DNA of 64,000 nucleotides, taken from positions 1 through 64,000 of the forward strand of contig SLRQ01000068.1 in the NCBI GenBank assembly GCA_007130885.1, given 5' to 3'. The translations under genes were made by a program, and so were the position numbers. This document shows, piece by piece, positions 44,605 through 52,330 of the stretch. Positions within the stretch are counted from its first letter, which is position 1. The number at the start of each line of letters is the position of its first letter. Origin of the DNA: Deltaproteobacteria bacterium. Lineage in GTDB: Bacteria; Myxococcota; Myxococcia; SLRQ01. The notes beneath the pieces were generated by a model, which was not told where the DNA came from, did no database searches, and saw only the letters and a program-made list of their open reading frames with translations.

Positions 44605-45114
44605 ATGGCAAACAAACCGTCAGAACGGGGACACCGCGAGAAGGAGAAGATTCCGCCTTTGAACATCATCCCCGTGATGAACCTGATGATCATCTTGATT
44701 CCGGCATTGCTGCTGATGGCATCGTTCGTGCAGTTGGCGGTCATCAATGTAGCGGCGCCGCAGATTGGGACCGGTGAGCAACAGGATCCTCAGGAGCGCG
44801 ATGAACCGCCCCTGAATCTCACCATTACGGTGACCGAGCTCGGGTTCATAGTGGCGGGCTCTGGAGCCGTTTTACCCGGCGATGATGAGGGTGGTCCGAC
44901 CGTGCCGCTTACTCCGGCGGGCGATTACGACTTCGAGGGACTCACGAGCAAGCTCGAGGAGATCAAGAACAACTTCCCCGACGAGGAGCAACTGATTCTC
45001 AACGCCGAGGAGGACATCGAGTATCATGTCATCATCGACGTGATGGATGCGAGCAGGGAAATCGACGGCAGGTTGTTGTTCCATGAGGTAGTCTTGTCCG
45101 CGGGTATAGCGTAA
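44605..45114 (+). CDS. TolR/ExbD-like protein with Asn replacing the key Asp
   Basis: Second stator component; 169 residues with a short cytoplasmic N-terminus, one span (LNIIPVMNLMIILIPALLLMASFVQ within about 19-43) and a periplasmic domain. TolR/ExbD proteins have an essential Asp early in the span (as in NVVPLVDIVLVLLIIF of the other ExbD gene in this window); here the aligned residue is Asn26 (IPVMNLMIIL). The neighbouring TolR-like protein keeps its Asp, so the pair may form a heterodimer with one protonatable site. The periplasmic part is poor in proline compared with TolR. Preceded by AAGGAGAG. Confidence 0.85.
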   Translation: MANKPSERGHREKEKIPPLNIIPVMNLMIILIPALLLMASFVQLAVINVAAPQIGTGEQQDPQERDEPPLNLTITVTELGFIVAGSGAVLPGDDEGGPTVPLTPAGDYDFEGLTSKLEEIKNNFPDEEQLILNAEEDIEYHVIIDVMDASREIDGRLLFHEVVLSAGIA

Positions 45115-45124
45115 AGGGATTTCA

Positions 45125-45153
45125 AAGAGGCGTCGCGTGCCGCGGCGCCTCTT
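45125..45153 (+). other. Strong hairpin between the two TolR-like genes
   Basis: AAGAGGCGTCGCG (45125-45137), loop TGC, CGCGGCGCCTCTT (45141-45153): 13 pairs including one G-T. The bases after it (ATCAACC) lack a T-run. The gap is only 59 bases, and the next Shine-Dalgarno follows at once. Confidence 0.65.
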
Positions 45154-45173
45154 ATCAACCGGAGATTTGAGAG

Positions 45174-45761
45174 ATGACTGACGAGCACAACGAGACAAAT
45201 GGCGACCTCGGAGATCTCTCGGAGTTCAAAGCCTCGAGCACGGAGTACAGCGCGCGCGGCCGTAGGAAGGCCAAGCGAGGTGAGGAACCCGGCCCGTTGA
45301 ACATCAACTCCCTGATGGACATCCTCACGGTCCTCGTGATGTTCCTCATCAAGAGCTACTCCGCTACGCCGGTGAACATCACGCAGGGTGAGGAACTCAC
45401 GCTGCCGGATTCGACGGCGCAACTCGATACCGAGGACGCGACACCGATCGCTATTACGGCAAGACAGATCTTGGTCGCGGATCGAGCTGTGGCCAATATC
45501 CGTAACAACCGGGTGGATCCGGTGCACAAGGACGGAGAGGATGGGTACCTGATTCGTCCGGTGCGTGATGCCCTCGAGGACGAGGCCGAGGCGCAGAGCA
45601 GGGTGGCGGCGGCAAATCCCGGGGTGGAGTTTACGGGCACTGCTCTCCTGATTGCTCACCGGGAAACTAGCTTCAGGACAATCAGTGAAGTTCTCTATTC
45701 CGCTGGACAAGCGAACTTCAACCAGTTTAAGTTCACAGTAATAAAACGCGACGGAATGTGA
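45174..45761 (+). CDS. TolR/ExbD-like protein with intact proton-binding Asp
   Basis: Third motor subunit, 195 residues. A cytoplasmic N-terminus of about 40 charged residues leads to the span LNINSLMDILTVLVMFLIKSY, with Asp49 at the position of the essential TolR/ExbD aspartate. The periplasmic domain is about 130 residues and contains a predicted mixed alpha/beta fold ending in NQFKFTVIKRDG. Together with the Asn26 paralog it corresponds to the AglQ/AglS pair of Myxococcus in number and order; which is which cannot be told. Confidence 0.88.
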   Translation: MTDEHNETNGDLGDLSEFKASSTEYSARGRRKAKRGEEPGPLNINSLMDILTVLVMFLIKSYSATPVNITQGEELTLPDSTAQLDTEDATPIAITARQILVADRAVANIRNNRVDPVHKDGEDGYLIRPVRDALEDEAEAQSRVAAANPGVEFTGTALLIAHRETSFRTISEVLYSAGQANFNQFKFTVIKRDGM

Positions 45762-45886
45762 GCCGTCTTCGTATTTGCTGGATCCCGCCAGCCCAACGTG
45801 GCCCTCTAGGCCGCCGCGCGCGTTCATGATATGCGGCAATCTTGAAACCATGAAGCCACCGCTGAACAACAAGAAGCGAGAGGCCG

Positions 45887-47209
45887 ATGGCGGCGCGCGC
45901 TGAACAAAAGATCCTTAGAATAGGAATCATCCAGGGCGGGAAAATTGTCGAAGAGCGCCTGGTCAAGGATCGTGAAGACGTAAGCTTGGGCAGCGGGCCC
46001 AAGAACACCTTCATCATACCGGCCTCCAAACTGCCGAAAAAGTTTACGCTTTTCGAGCTGAAGGGCGGCCAGTACCATCTTTCTTTCAACGACGAGATGG
46101 ATGGTCGCATCTCCGCGGGCAAGGGCGTTTTGGATCTGGCCTCGCTCAAAGCGCAAAACCTTGCTCGAAAAAAGGGCAAGCTTTATCGCTATACGCTGCC
46201 CGAGAGCGCCAAAGGCAAGGTGAGCTTCGGGGACGTTACGCTTCTGTTCCAGTTTGTGGCGCCACCCCCGGAGCCGCCGAAGATGGTTCTCCCCAAGGAG
46301 GCTCGAGGTGGGTGGGCCAAGTCAATAGACAAGGTCTTCACCGCGATCCTCGTGGTTTCGTTGGTGGTACATGTGTCAAGCGCGACCTTCCTCCACACCG
46401 TCCCCCTACCAGAGGGATATGATCTCGAACGAGCGCCGAACCGGTTTGCCGATTTGATTGTGCCGGACCGCGAAGAGACCCCTCCCGCCGAAGGGCCTGG
46501 TGAAGAGGAGAGAAAGCGAGAAGAGCCTAAGGAAGCGCAAGAGGAGCCCGAGGCTCTAGATCGAACCGAGGAGGAGATCGCCGAGGCCGCCCAGGCGGAG
46601 GAGGTTCAGGAAGCTGTTCGCGAGGAAGGTATCCTTAAGATCATCGGCAGCAGGTCCGCTGATGGAGGCAGGGGCGTCTTCGCGGATCTCCTAAAAGACG
46701 GGGGAACCTCGGAGGGCCTCAGCGAGGCTCTGGCCCGTAGCGACGGCGTGAGGACCGCTCGAGGTGGTGAGGACGTCCGGGGGCCCGGTGATGGTGATCG
46801 GCGTTCCGATATCGGAGATGTTTCCACCGAAGGAGCCGGCACGGTCGATCGTGGCGCAAGGCAAGAGACACAAGTAAGGGGAGGAATAGAGCAGGGAGCT
46901 ATAGAGGCGGATACGACGACGGTGGACGCGGAGCAGATCGGCAGGTACGTAAGAACCCGTCAACAGGCCATCCAAGCGTGCTATGAAACGGAGCTGCGCC
47001 GTAATCCACAGCTTCGCGGGCGGATTTTGCTTTGTATTGCAATTTCGACCAACGGTCGGGTTGCCTCGGTCGACTTCGTAGAGGACACGGTGGGCAGCTC
47101 CGCGGTAGCAAACTGCGTTCGCAGCCGCGTTCGGCCTTGGGTTTTCCCCGTGCGGCCACCGGAAGAGACAACCGTATGCGTGCCGTTCATCTTTGCACCG
47201 GCTGGTTGA
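45887..47209 (+). CDS. TonB-like transducer with AgmX/PglI-type C-terminal domain (GltG-like)
   Basis: Candidate link between the motor and outer-membrane parts. Residues 1-125 resemble an FHA-like beta sandwich in the cytoplasm (SLGSGPKNTFIIPASKLPKKFTLFEL within it). One span follows (FTAILVVSLVVHVSSATFL, about 152-170). A long Glu/Pro-rich periplasmic arm (190-350) leads to a C-terminal domain of about 90 residues with YVRTRQQAIQACYETELRR, RGRILLCIAISTNGRVASV and VRPWVFP, the AgmX/PglI-type fold related to TonB-C, including paired cysteines. In M. xanthus GltG has the same FHA, membrane, TonB-like layout. Start ATG 45887 lies 125 bases after the motor genes. Confidence 0.87.
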   Translation: MAARAEQKILRIGIIQGGKIVEERLVKDREDVSLGSGPKNTFIIPASKLPKKFTLFELKGGQYHLSFNDEMDGRISAGKGVLDLASLKAQNLARKKGKLYRYTLPESAKGKVSFGDVTLLFQFVAPPPEPPKMVLPKEARGGWAKSIDKVFTAILVVSLVVHVSSATFLHTVPLPEGYDLERAPNRFADLIVPDREETPPAEGPGEEERKREEPKEAQEEPEALDRTEEEIAEAAQAEEVQEAVREEGILKIIGSRSADGGRGVFADLLKDGGTSEGLSEALARSDGVRTARGGEDVRGPGDGDRRSDIGDVSTEGAGTVDRGARQETQVRGGIEQGAIEADTTTVDAEQIGRYVRTRQQAIQACYETELRRNPQLRGRILLCIAISTNGRVASVDFVEDTVGSSAVANCVRSRVRPWVFPVRPPEETTVCVPFIFAPAG

Positions 47210-47259
47210 TTTCTTCTCCTCCAGTCCGAGGTTAGAAAGTCCGGAGAAAGAGGTGAGAG

Positions 47260-48198
47260 ATGAATCCCAAGCGCCTCGATGAGATCGAGGCACTTCTTGA
47301 CGAGAAACCGTTTCGTGCGTGGTGGGTGGATCTGAAGGCGGTAAGAGCAGAGTTGCGCGCGGTCAGGGAGCGCAAGCAAGGCATCGACGAGCAACTCGTT
47401 GAGCTCGAGCTATCATCGGAGCGCCATCAAAAGCTGGCCATCGATGCATTGGATTCCGGCTCTGAAGCGGAGGAGCGCGCGGCTGCGCTCGATGCCGAGG
47501 TTTCAAGGATCGAGAATCAGGCTATCGCGATGGTAGGAGCGTTCGAGGACCAGAGAGCTCGCGCCTCGGACGGCTGGGTCAAGCTTGGCGCCGCCGAGAA
47601 GCGTCTCGAGGAAGCCAGCGAGCGTCTCGCCGCTAAAAAGGCTACTGTTTCGGGCGATGCCTCGAGACTGGCCGCGGAGGTGGAACGCCTGACTAGGGAA
47701 CATCGCATTGCAAAGGAAACCTATGATCGGGAGAGCTCCCGCAAGGAGTCCATGTGGCGGGAGGTGGAAAGTCTGTGGACACGTGCAGCGGAGCTAGGGC
47801 TCCTCGGCGTCGAAAAACGCCTCCAGGCTGGTAGTAAGAAGAAAGAAGCGGAGCGACACCTTCAAGACGCGGAGCGCGAAAAGGCGCGGGTTACCTCCTT
47901 GGGTTCGGAGATTGCGGCTGTAGACGAGTCCTTGGCAGAGCTCGAAAAACGTGCCGTGGGCAGGCTGGCCTTGGCAAAAGAGAAGCTCGGCGCGATGGTG
48001 GGTGATAGCTTTCTTTATTGGCCGTGCAGCGACGACGACAAGCAGGTGTGGTGCCTTTCTCTCGTCTCCGACAGCAGTACCTACGGAATCGAGGTCGAGC
48101 CGCTGAGTATCTACCGGGCCACCGTTCGAGATGGAGTGAGCGGTTTGGAAGAGTCGCCTCTATTCGAAGCGGAAGAAGTCGATAGCGATTGTGGCTGA
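47260..48198 (+). CDS. Cytoplasmic coiled-coil protein of unknown function
   Basis: No recognised family. The 312 residues are mainly coiled coil (about 20-245, with heptads such as LRAVRERKQGIDEQLVELEL and RLAAEVERLTREHRIAKETY). A globular end of about 65 residues (DSFLYWPCSDDDKQVWCLSL, then TYGIEVEPLSIYRATV) closes it. No signal peptide or membrane span. ATG 47260 is preceded by AGAGGTGAGAG. It lies 50 bases after the transducer and is probably part of the same operon; a 165-base gap follows. It could be a cytoplasmic adaptor of the motor, but that is inference from position only. Confidence 0.72.
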   Translation: MNPKRLDEIEALLDEKPFRAWWVDLKAVRAELRAVRERKQGIDEQLVELELSSERHQKLAIDALDSGSEAEERAAALDAEVSRIENQAIAMVGAFEDQRARASDGWVKLGAAEKRLEEASERLAAKKATVSGDASRLAAEVERLTREHRIAKETYDRESSRKESMWREVESLWTRAAELGLLGVEKRLQAGSKKKEAERHLQDAEREKARVTSLGSEIAAVDESLAELEKRAVGRLALAKEKLGAMVGDSFLYWPCSDDDKQVWCLSLVSDSSTYGIEVEPLSIYRATVRDGVSGLEESPLFEAEEVDSDCG

Positions 48199-48363
48199 CG
48201 CTTGGCACCGGGTAACATCCCGACCTATATTGAGCTGAAGTCACTTCAGGGACGAACTGTGAACAGAGTACTTGGCCATAGGTAGGGTGTCTGTTAGGGT
48301 TGCCCGTCGAGGGGGAGACGTGATGTGCATGACCCGGTCAAATCGTATTGTGAAGGTACTGCC

Positions 48364-48930
48364 ATGAAATGGAGCATTGTGCCTAGGATATCGCTAGTGG
48401 CTCTTTTGTCGGCCGGATTGCAGCCTGCCGTTTCGGAAGAAGGTGCGCTGGAAGCCATCGGAGACGAGCGTTTAGAACGGATTGAACGTATGTCTGCAAG
48501 CGACCTGACGGATGCCGCCGAGCGCCACATCCAGCATATGAGACAGGTGCTCTCGGAAGTTCGCGGCATGCTGGAGGATGCGAGAGTTGAGCGGGACGTA
48601 GTCAAGCTCAACTGCGTGAACGAGAGGCTGACTCACCTTCGAGGGCTCGTGCGCGTCAGCGAGGAGAGTCAGCGGGCCATGCGCCAGGCGATCTCGAGGA
48701 ATCTTCTCGATGAGGCCCAACATGAGTACACCAAGATCGTCGTTGCCCTCGATAGAGTTACGCAGCTTCGTGAGGAGGCCGAGGAATGCGTTGGGCTTCT
48801 AGCTTTCATCGTGGACGAGGATGTAGAGGTCAGCATGGAGGTCCCGCCGGGCCTTCCTGACGATGTGATCGATTTGACCCCCATTCAGCCGGCGTCGGTG
48901 CGCTCCCCTGTGGCGAGCACGGTCGAGTAG
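48364..48930 (+). CDS. Small exported helical protein
   Basis: Unknown function, 188 residues. The signal peptide is KWSIVPRISLVALLSAGLQPAVS. The mature protein is helical with a periodic pattern (ERHIQHMRQVLSEVRGMLED, NERLTHLRGLVRVSEESQRA) and two cysteines near 102 and 155. The open frame begins at GTG 48325, but ATG 48364 yields the signal peptide directly. It is followed after 94 bases by a beta-barrel gene and then an OPX gene, so it may be an accessory part of polysaccharide export. Confidence 0.7.
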   Translation: MKWSIVPRISLVALLSAGLQPAVSEEGALEAIGDERLERIERMSASDLTDAAERHIQHMRQVLSEVRGMLEDARVERDVVKLNCVNERLTHLRGLVRVSEESQRAMRQAISRNLLDEAQHEYTKIVVALDRVTQLREEAEECVGLLAFIVDEDVEVSMEVPPGLPDDVIDLTPIQPASVRSPVASTVE

Positions 48931-49024
48931 GTTGAAAGCCCCCGAGATTTTCGTGCTAACTCGACTAGTCGACTTTCCAGTTACGGGACGTGAGCCGACC
49001 TCGCCGGTGTCGGGTGGTCGAAGC

Positions 49025-50239
49025 ATGGCGTTTTGGTGCTTCTGGTTGTGCGTGCTTGTGGCTACAAGCGCGGTCTCGATGCCGGCCTACGCGGCTACCA
49101 ATGGAATTCGAGTAGGCGATGGCCGAATGCATCCCTCGTTGGATGTCGAAGGTCGGTACGACTCCATGGTCGGAGTCGATTTCGGAGACCAGGAAGGTCC
49201 CGTCGGAGATTTCGTTTTGAGGATAAGGCCGGGCTTTTCGCTCGAGATTCCTTCACCGACTCTCAATTTCAGCCTGGACGCCGCGGCGGATTGGAACCGC
49301 TACTCCGACTTGACGGAGCGAGGTACGCAGGTTCTTTCCTATGTGGGAGGTGACGCTCATCTCGGCTTTCACGTAAACCCGGCTTCCAGGGTCAGCATGA
49401 AGCTGGGTGATCGGTTCACTCACTCCGACAGGACATCGGCGGTGGCGCTCGGGGTTGGAGTTCTATCCATATTCAACGATCTCTACGTCAAGGCTCCCAT
49501 GCAACCTGGGGGTGGTGCTCTCACATTGGAGCCTGCCTACTCTTTCGTGTTGGAGAGCTTTCTCACCACCTCACCTTCGGTGGTATTCAGCGAGGACGCC
49601 GGACAACTCAACTACTTCTCCCATCGTCCTTCACTCGATGTCAGCTGGCGCTTTCTACCGAAAACTGCTTTGGTACTCGAAGTGAGCGGGGATATCCGCC
49701 GGTATCCAGATAGTGCGTTCAACGTACCCGTAAACGCGCTGCAGGCAATGGCGGGGGTCTCGGGTTTGGTAACGCCGCGAGTGTCGGTATTGCTCCGAGG
49801 GGGATACGGCAACAGCTTCATAGCCGCGAGTCACGAGGATGAGGGGCTTCCTAACTTCGAGGGGTTCATCGGTCAGCTCGATGCCACCTTTACGATGTCG
49901 GAGACCGCCCGCCTGAAGGCAGGGCTCGTAAGGACTTTCTTCCCGGTGCCCGGCCTGGGCTGGTACAACGATAATCGATTCTACACAGGCGGTGCGCTCC
50001 TGATGGGTGGCAGGTTCCTAGTGGAGTTCGATGGCGCCGTGCACATGCTGGATTACGCCACCGGTCGAAGGGACTTTCTCGTGCAGCCTTCGCTTTCGAC
50101 CGGCCTGAGGCTGACTCGCTGGCTAAGTCTCGCGGCCGGGTACCGGCACTCGCTTCGCTGGTCCGAAGATGGTGGGGAAGATCCGGCTACGAACTTCCAT
50201 CGCAATGAGGTCTTCGGCTCGTTGCGAATGAGCTATTGA
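49025..50239 (+). CDS. Outer-membrane beta-barrel protein (Wzp-like)
   Basis: Probable outer-membrane channel of a polysaccharide exporter. ATG 49025 gives a signal peptide (CFWLCVLVATSAVSMPAYA) inside a longer frame open from 48932. The mature part of about 380 residues consists of alternating strands with aromatic girdles (LRIRPGFSLEI, LNFSLDAAADWNRYSDL, SVLLRGGYGNSFI, LSLAAGYRHSLRW) and ends in LRMSY, a C-terminal beta signal. The size suits a barrel of about 16-18 strands. The OPX gene follows by 92 bases. In M. xanthus, WzpX/WzpS/WzpB barrels pair with short OPX proteins to form composite translocons; assignment here is by architecture and adjacency. Confidence 0.8.
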   Translation: MAFWCFWLCVLVATSAVSMPAYAATNGIRVGDGRMHPSLDVEGRYDSMVGVDFGDQEGPVGDFVLRIRPGFSLEIPSPTLNFSLDAAADWNRYSDLTERGTQVLSYVGGDAHLGFHVNPASRVSMKLGDRFTHSDRTSAVALGVGVLSIFNDLYVKAPMQPGGGALTLEPAYSFVLESFLTTSPSVVFSEDAGQLNYFSHRPSLDVSWRFLPKTALVLEVSGDIRRYPDSAFNVPVNALQAMAGVSGLVTPRVSVLLRGGYGNSFIAASHEDEGLPNFEGFIGQLDATFTMSETARLKAGLVRTFFPVPGLGWYNDNRFYTGGALLMGGRFLVEFDGAVHMLDYATGRRDFLVQPSLSTGLRLTRWLSLAAGYRHSLRWSEDGGEDPATNFHRNEVFGSLRMSY

Positions 50240-50331
50240 CTTCGGCGGGACGCTTTCTCTTTCGAGAAAACTTTTCTGCTCGTTTTGTGTGCGTTTGCGT
50301 TGAGCGGCGGCTCTGGTAGATTGAGGGACGG

Positions 50332-50997
50332 ATGAAGAGCATCTCACGCCTAATGACGTGCTTCGTATTGGTGGCTTGCGCTGCCGCGAGTTTCGCTGGC
50401 TGTGGATTATTGTCACCCGCCCGTGGTGTGCCGGTCCATCAGCCCGGCGCTGGGGCTTCCGTGCCACGGGTTGGGACGGCAGTGCACCAGAACGAACAGC
50501 AAGGCCACGCGTCGGTGCTCGGTTCCGGCGATATAGTCGAGATTAGGGTGTTCGAGGAGGATAGCCTCTCCGGCGTGTTTCGGGTCGGTAGCGACGGTTA
50601 CATCGACTATTTGCTTTGCGGTAGGGTGCGGGTAGCGGGTTTGGACGCTTCCGGTGCCGGGGGATCAATAGCCGAGTGCCTTCGTGACGGTTTCCTTCGA
50701 AACCCACAGGTTTCGGTGTTCGTTCGAGAGCAGCACTCCCGTCAGGTCTTCGTCTTCGGTGAGGTGAACAAGCCCGGTACGCTGGAATACCGCGATGGGA
50801 TGACCGTCGTCGAGGCCATTACTCGTGCGGAGGGGTTCTCGAAACACGGCGCCAAGAACTCCGTCATAATAACCAGGGTCGTCGATGGCCGTGAGCAGCG
50901 CCTTCGCATCCCGGTAGAGGATATCGGCCTTGGGCGAGCGCCTAACTTCGTTCTCAAGCCTGGAGACATAGTTTTCATCCCCGAAAGCTTCTTCTAG
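50332..50997 (+). CDS. Short OPX polysaccharide-export lipoprotein (WzaX-like)
   Basis: Periplasmic component of capsule or exopolysaccharide export. The signal peptide ends in the lipobox FAGC (Cys24). A Poly_export domain (LGSGDIVEIRVFEEDSLSGV, then GSDGYIDYLLCGRVRV) and one SLBB domain (VFVFGEVNKPGTLEYRDGMT, LKPGDIVFIPESFF) complete 221 residues. E. coli Wza is about 380 residues with more domains and a C-terminal membrane-crossing helix, all missing here, so this OPX cannot span the outer membrane alone; the preceding barrel gene can supply that function. The TAG stop falls inside the palindromic repeat copy B. No glycosyltransferase, Wzc or Wzy gene is nearby. Confidence 0.9.
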   Translation: MKSISRLMTCFVLVACAAASFAGCGLLSPARGVPVHQPGAGASVPRVGTAVHQNEQQGHASVLGSGDIVEIRVFEEDSLSGVFRVGSDGYIDYLLCGRVRVAGLDASGAGGSIAECLRDGFLRNPQVSVFVREQHSRQVFVFGEVNKPGTLEYRDGMTVVEAITRAEGFSKHGAKNSVIITRVVDGREQRLRIPVEDIGLGRAPNFVLKPGDIVFIPESFF

Positions 50998-51088
50998 TCC
51001 CAAAACGAGTGCACCGCGACGAAGCGAGACACAGCCGGCCCGCTCCCGGCGAAGTCGCAGCCGGGGGGTGTGATTGATTTAGGTCTAG
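50994..51088. repeat. CTAG-bounded imperfect palindromic repeat, copy B (95 bp)
   Basis: Begins CTAGTCCCAAAACGAG and ends TTGATTTAGGTCTAG, with the same internal blocks and orientation as copy A (24102-24208): AGTGCAC, AGCGAGACAC, GGCGAAGTCGCAG, GGGGTGTG. The central stem is GCCGG/CCGGC, where copy A has GCCAGG/CCTGGC, so pairing is kept while sequence differs. It lies between the converging OPX and recA genes, and its left CTAG provides the OPX stop codon. Confidence 0.85.
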
Positions 51089-51111
51089 TAGGGTCGCCGA
51101 AGATGCGAGTA

Positions 51112-52311
51112 TCAGGTTTTTCGGCGACTCTTCGAGGCAGGTGGTGCATCCGAGCTCGGTCCATTGCCGGGCGTTTCTTTCTTGGCCCCGTTCTTGGAAG
51201 AAAGAGGTTCCTCCGCTGAAGAGGCTGCACCATTATCGGTGGCGATGTCCTGATCGGCTGTCTCGAGGTGAGTCGGTCGCATCAAGGCCGAACTGCTTTC
51301 CTTTTTCAGCTTCTCCTTCACCATCTCCTCGATGGTAGCGGCGCGGCCTGGGTCTTCCAGCATTCTTGTAACGGCTTTCTCGCGCCCTTGGCCGAGCCTG
51401 TCCCCTTGGAAAGAGAAATGTGCTCCGTTTCGGTCGATCACCTCGTGACTGACTGCGAGGTCGAGTAGTTCACCGATGCGGTCGATGCCGCCGCCGTAAC
51501 GAATGTCGAACTCCACCTGTGCAAAAGGAGGAGCAAGCTTGTTCTTGACGACCTTTACCCGCGTGCGGTTTCCGACGACATTGTCGCCTTCCTTCACCGC
51601 ACCTATCCGTCTTATTTCGAGCCTTTGGCTTGCGTAGAACTTGAGAGCATTTCCTCCGGCGGTTGTCTCGGGGTTGCCGAACATGACCCCGATCTTCATT
51701 CTGATTTGATTGATGAAGATTACGGCGGCCTTGTTCTGACTGACGACACCGGTGAGCTTTCGGAGAGCCTGGCTCATGAGGCGCGCTTGCAGGCCGACAT
51801 GCGAGTCTCCCATCTCGCCTTCGATCTCCGCCTTTGGGACCAGCGCGGCCACCGAGTCGATTACTACGCAGTCGACCGCCGCCGATCGCACCAGTGTTTC
51901 GCAAATCTCCAGGGCTTGCTCTCCGGTGTCGGGTTGGCTCACGAGGAGTTCATCCAGCCGGACACCCAGGCGCCGGGCGTAGATGGGATCGAAGGCATGC
52001 TCGGCGTCGATGAACGCGGCCACCCCTCCGGCTGCTTGAGCCTTTGCGATGGCATGAATTGCCAAGGTGGTTTTGCCCGAGGACTCAGGACCGTAGATCT
52101 CGCATATCCGGCCTCTCGCGAAACCTCCTGTGCCAAGTGCGGAATCGAGTGCCAGACTTCCGGATGAGATAGTTTCCACGGGCTCTGGTTCGGCGCTGCC
52201 AAGGCACATGATTGCGCCGCTGCCGAACTGCTTCACGATCGATCCGACTGCATCCTCGATAGCTTTTCGCCGCTCCACCGGCCGGCCGGTCAGATGTTTT
52301 AGAATGCCCAT
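51112..52311 (-). CDS. recA: Recombinase RecA
   Basis: Central homologous recombination ATPase, which also triggers LexA cleavage. In 399 residues: P-loop GPESSGKTT (74-82), [36 protein letters not shown], loop regions [10 protein letters not shown] and [21 protein letters not shown], and the C-terminal region with [24 protein letters not shown]. The C-terminal 60 residues are low-complexity and longer than in E. coli. It is 19 bases downstream of comM on the same strand, so it is probably expressed at least partly from the cinA-comM side. No LexA-type palindrome was noticed in the short gap. Confidence 0.98.
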   Translation of the reverse strand: MGILKHLTGRPVERRKAIEDAVGSIVKQFGSGAIMCLGSAEPEPVETISSGSLALDSALGTGGFARGRICEIYGPESSGKTTLAIHAIAKAQAAGGVAAFIDAEHAFDPIYARRLGVRLDELLVSQPDTGEQALEICETLVRSAAVDCVVIDSVAALVPKAEIEGEMGDSHVGLQARLMSQALRKLTGVVSQNKAAVIFINQIRMKIGVMFGNPETTAGGNALKFYASQRLEIRRIGAVKEGDNVVGNRTRVKVVKNKLAPPFAQVEFDIRYGGGIDRIGELLDLAVSHEVIDRNGAHFSFQGDRLGQGREKAVTRMLEDPGRAATIEEMVKEKLKKESSSALMRPTHLETADQDIATDNGAASSAEEPLSSKNGAKKETPGNGPSSDAPPASKSRRKT

Positions 52312-52330
52312 TCAAGTCTCCTTTGCCGGT

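Noticed and set aside
52312..52330. SOS box before recA
   Set aside because: The 19-base gap to comM shows no LexA-type palindrome of any known class.
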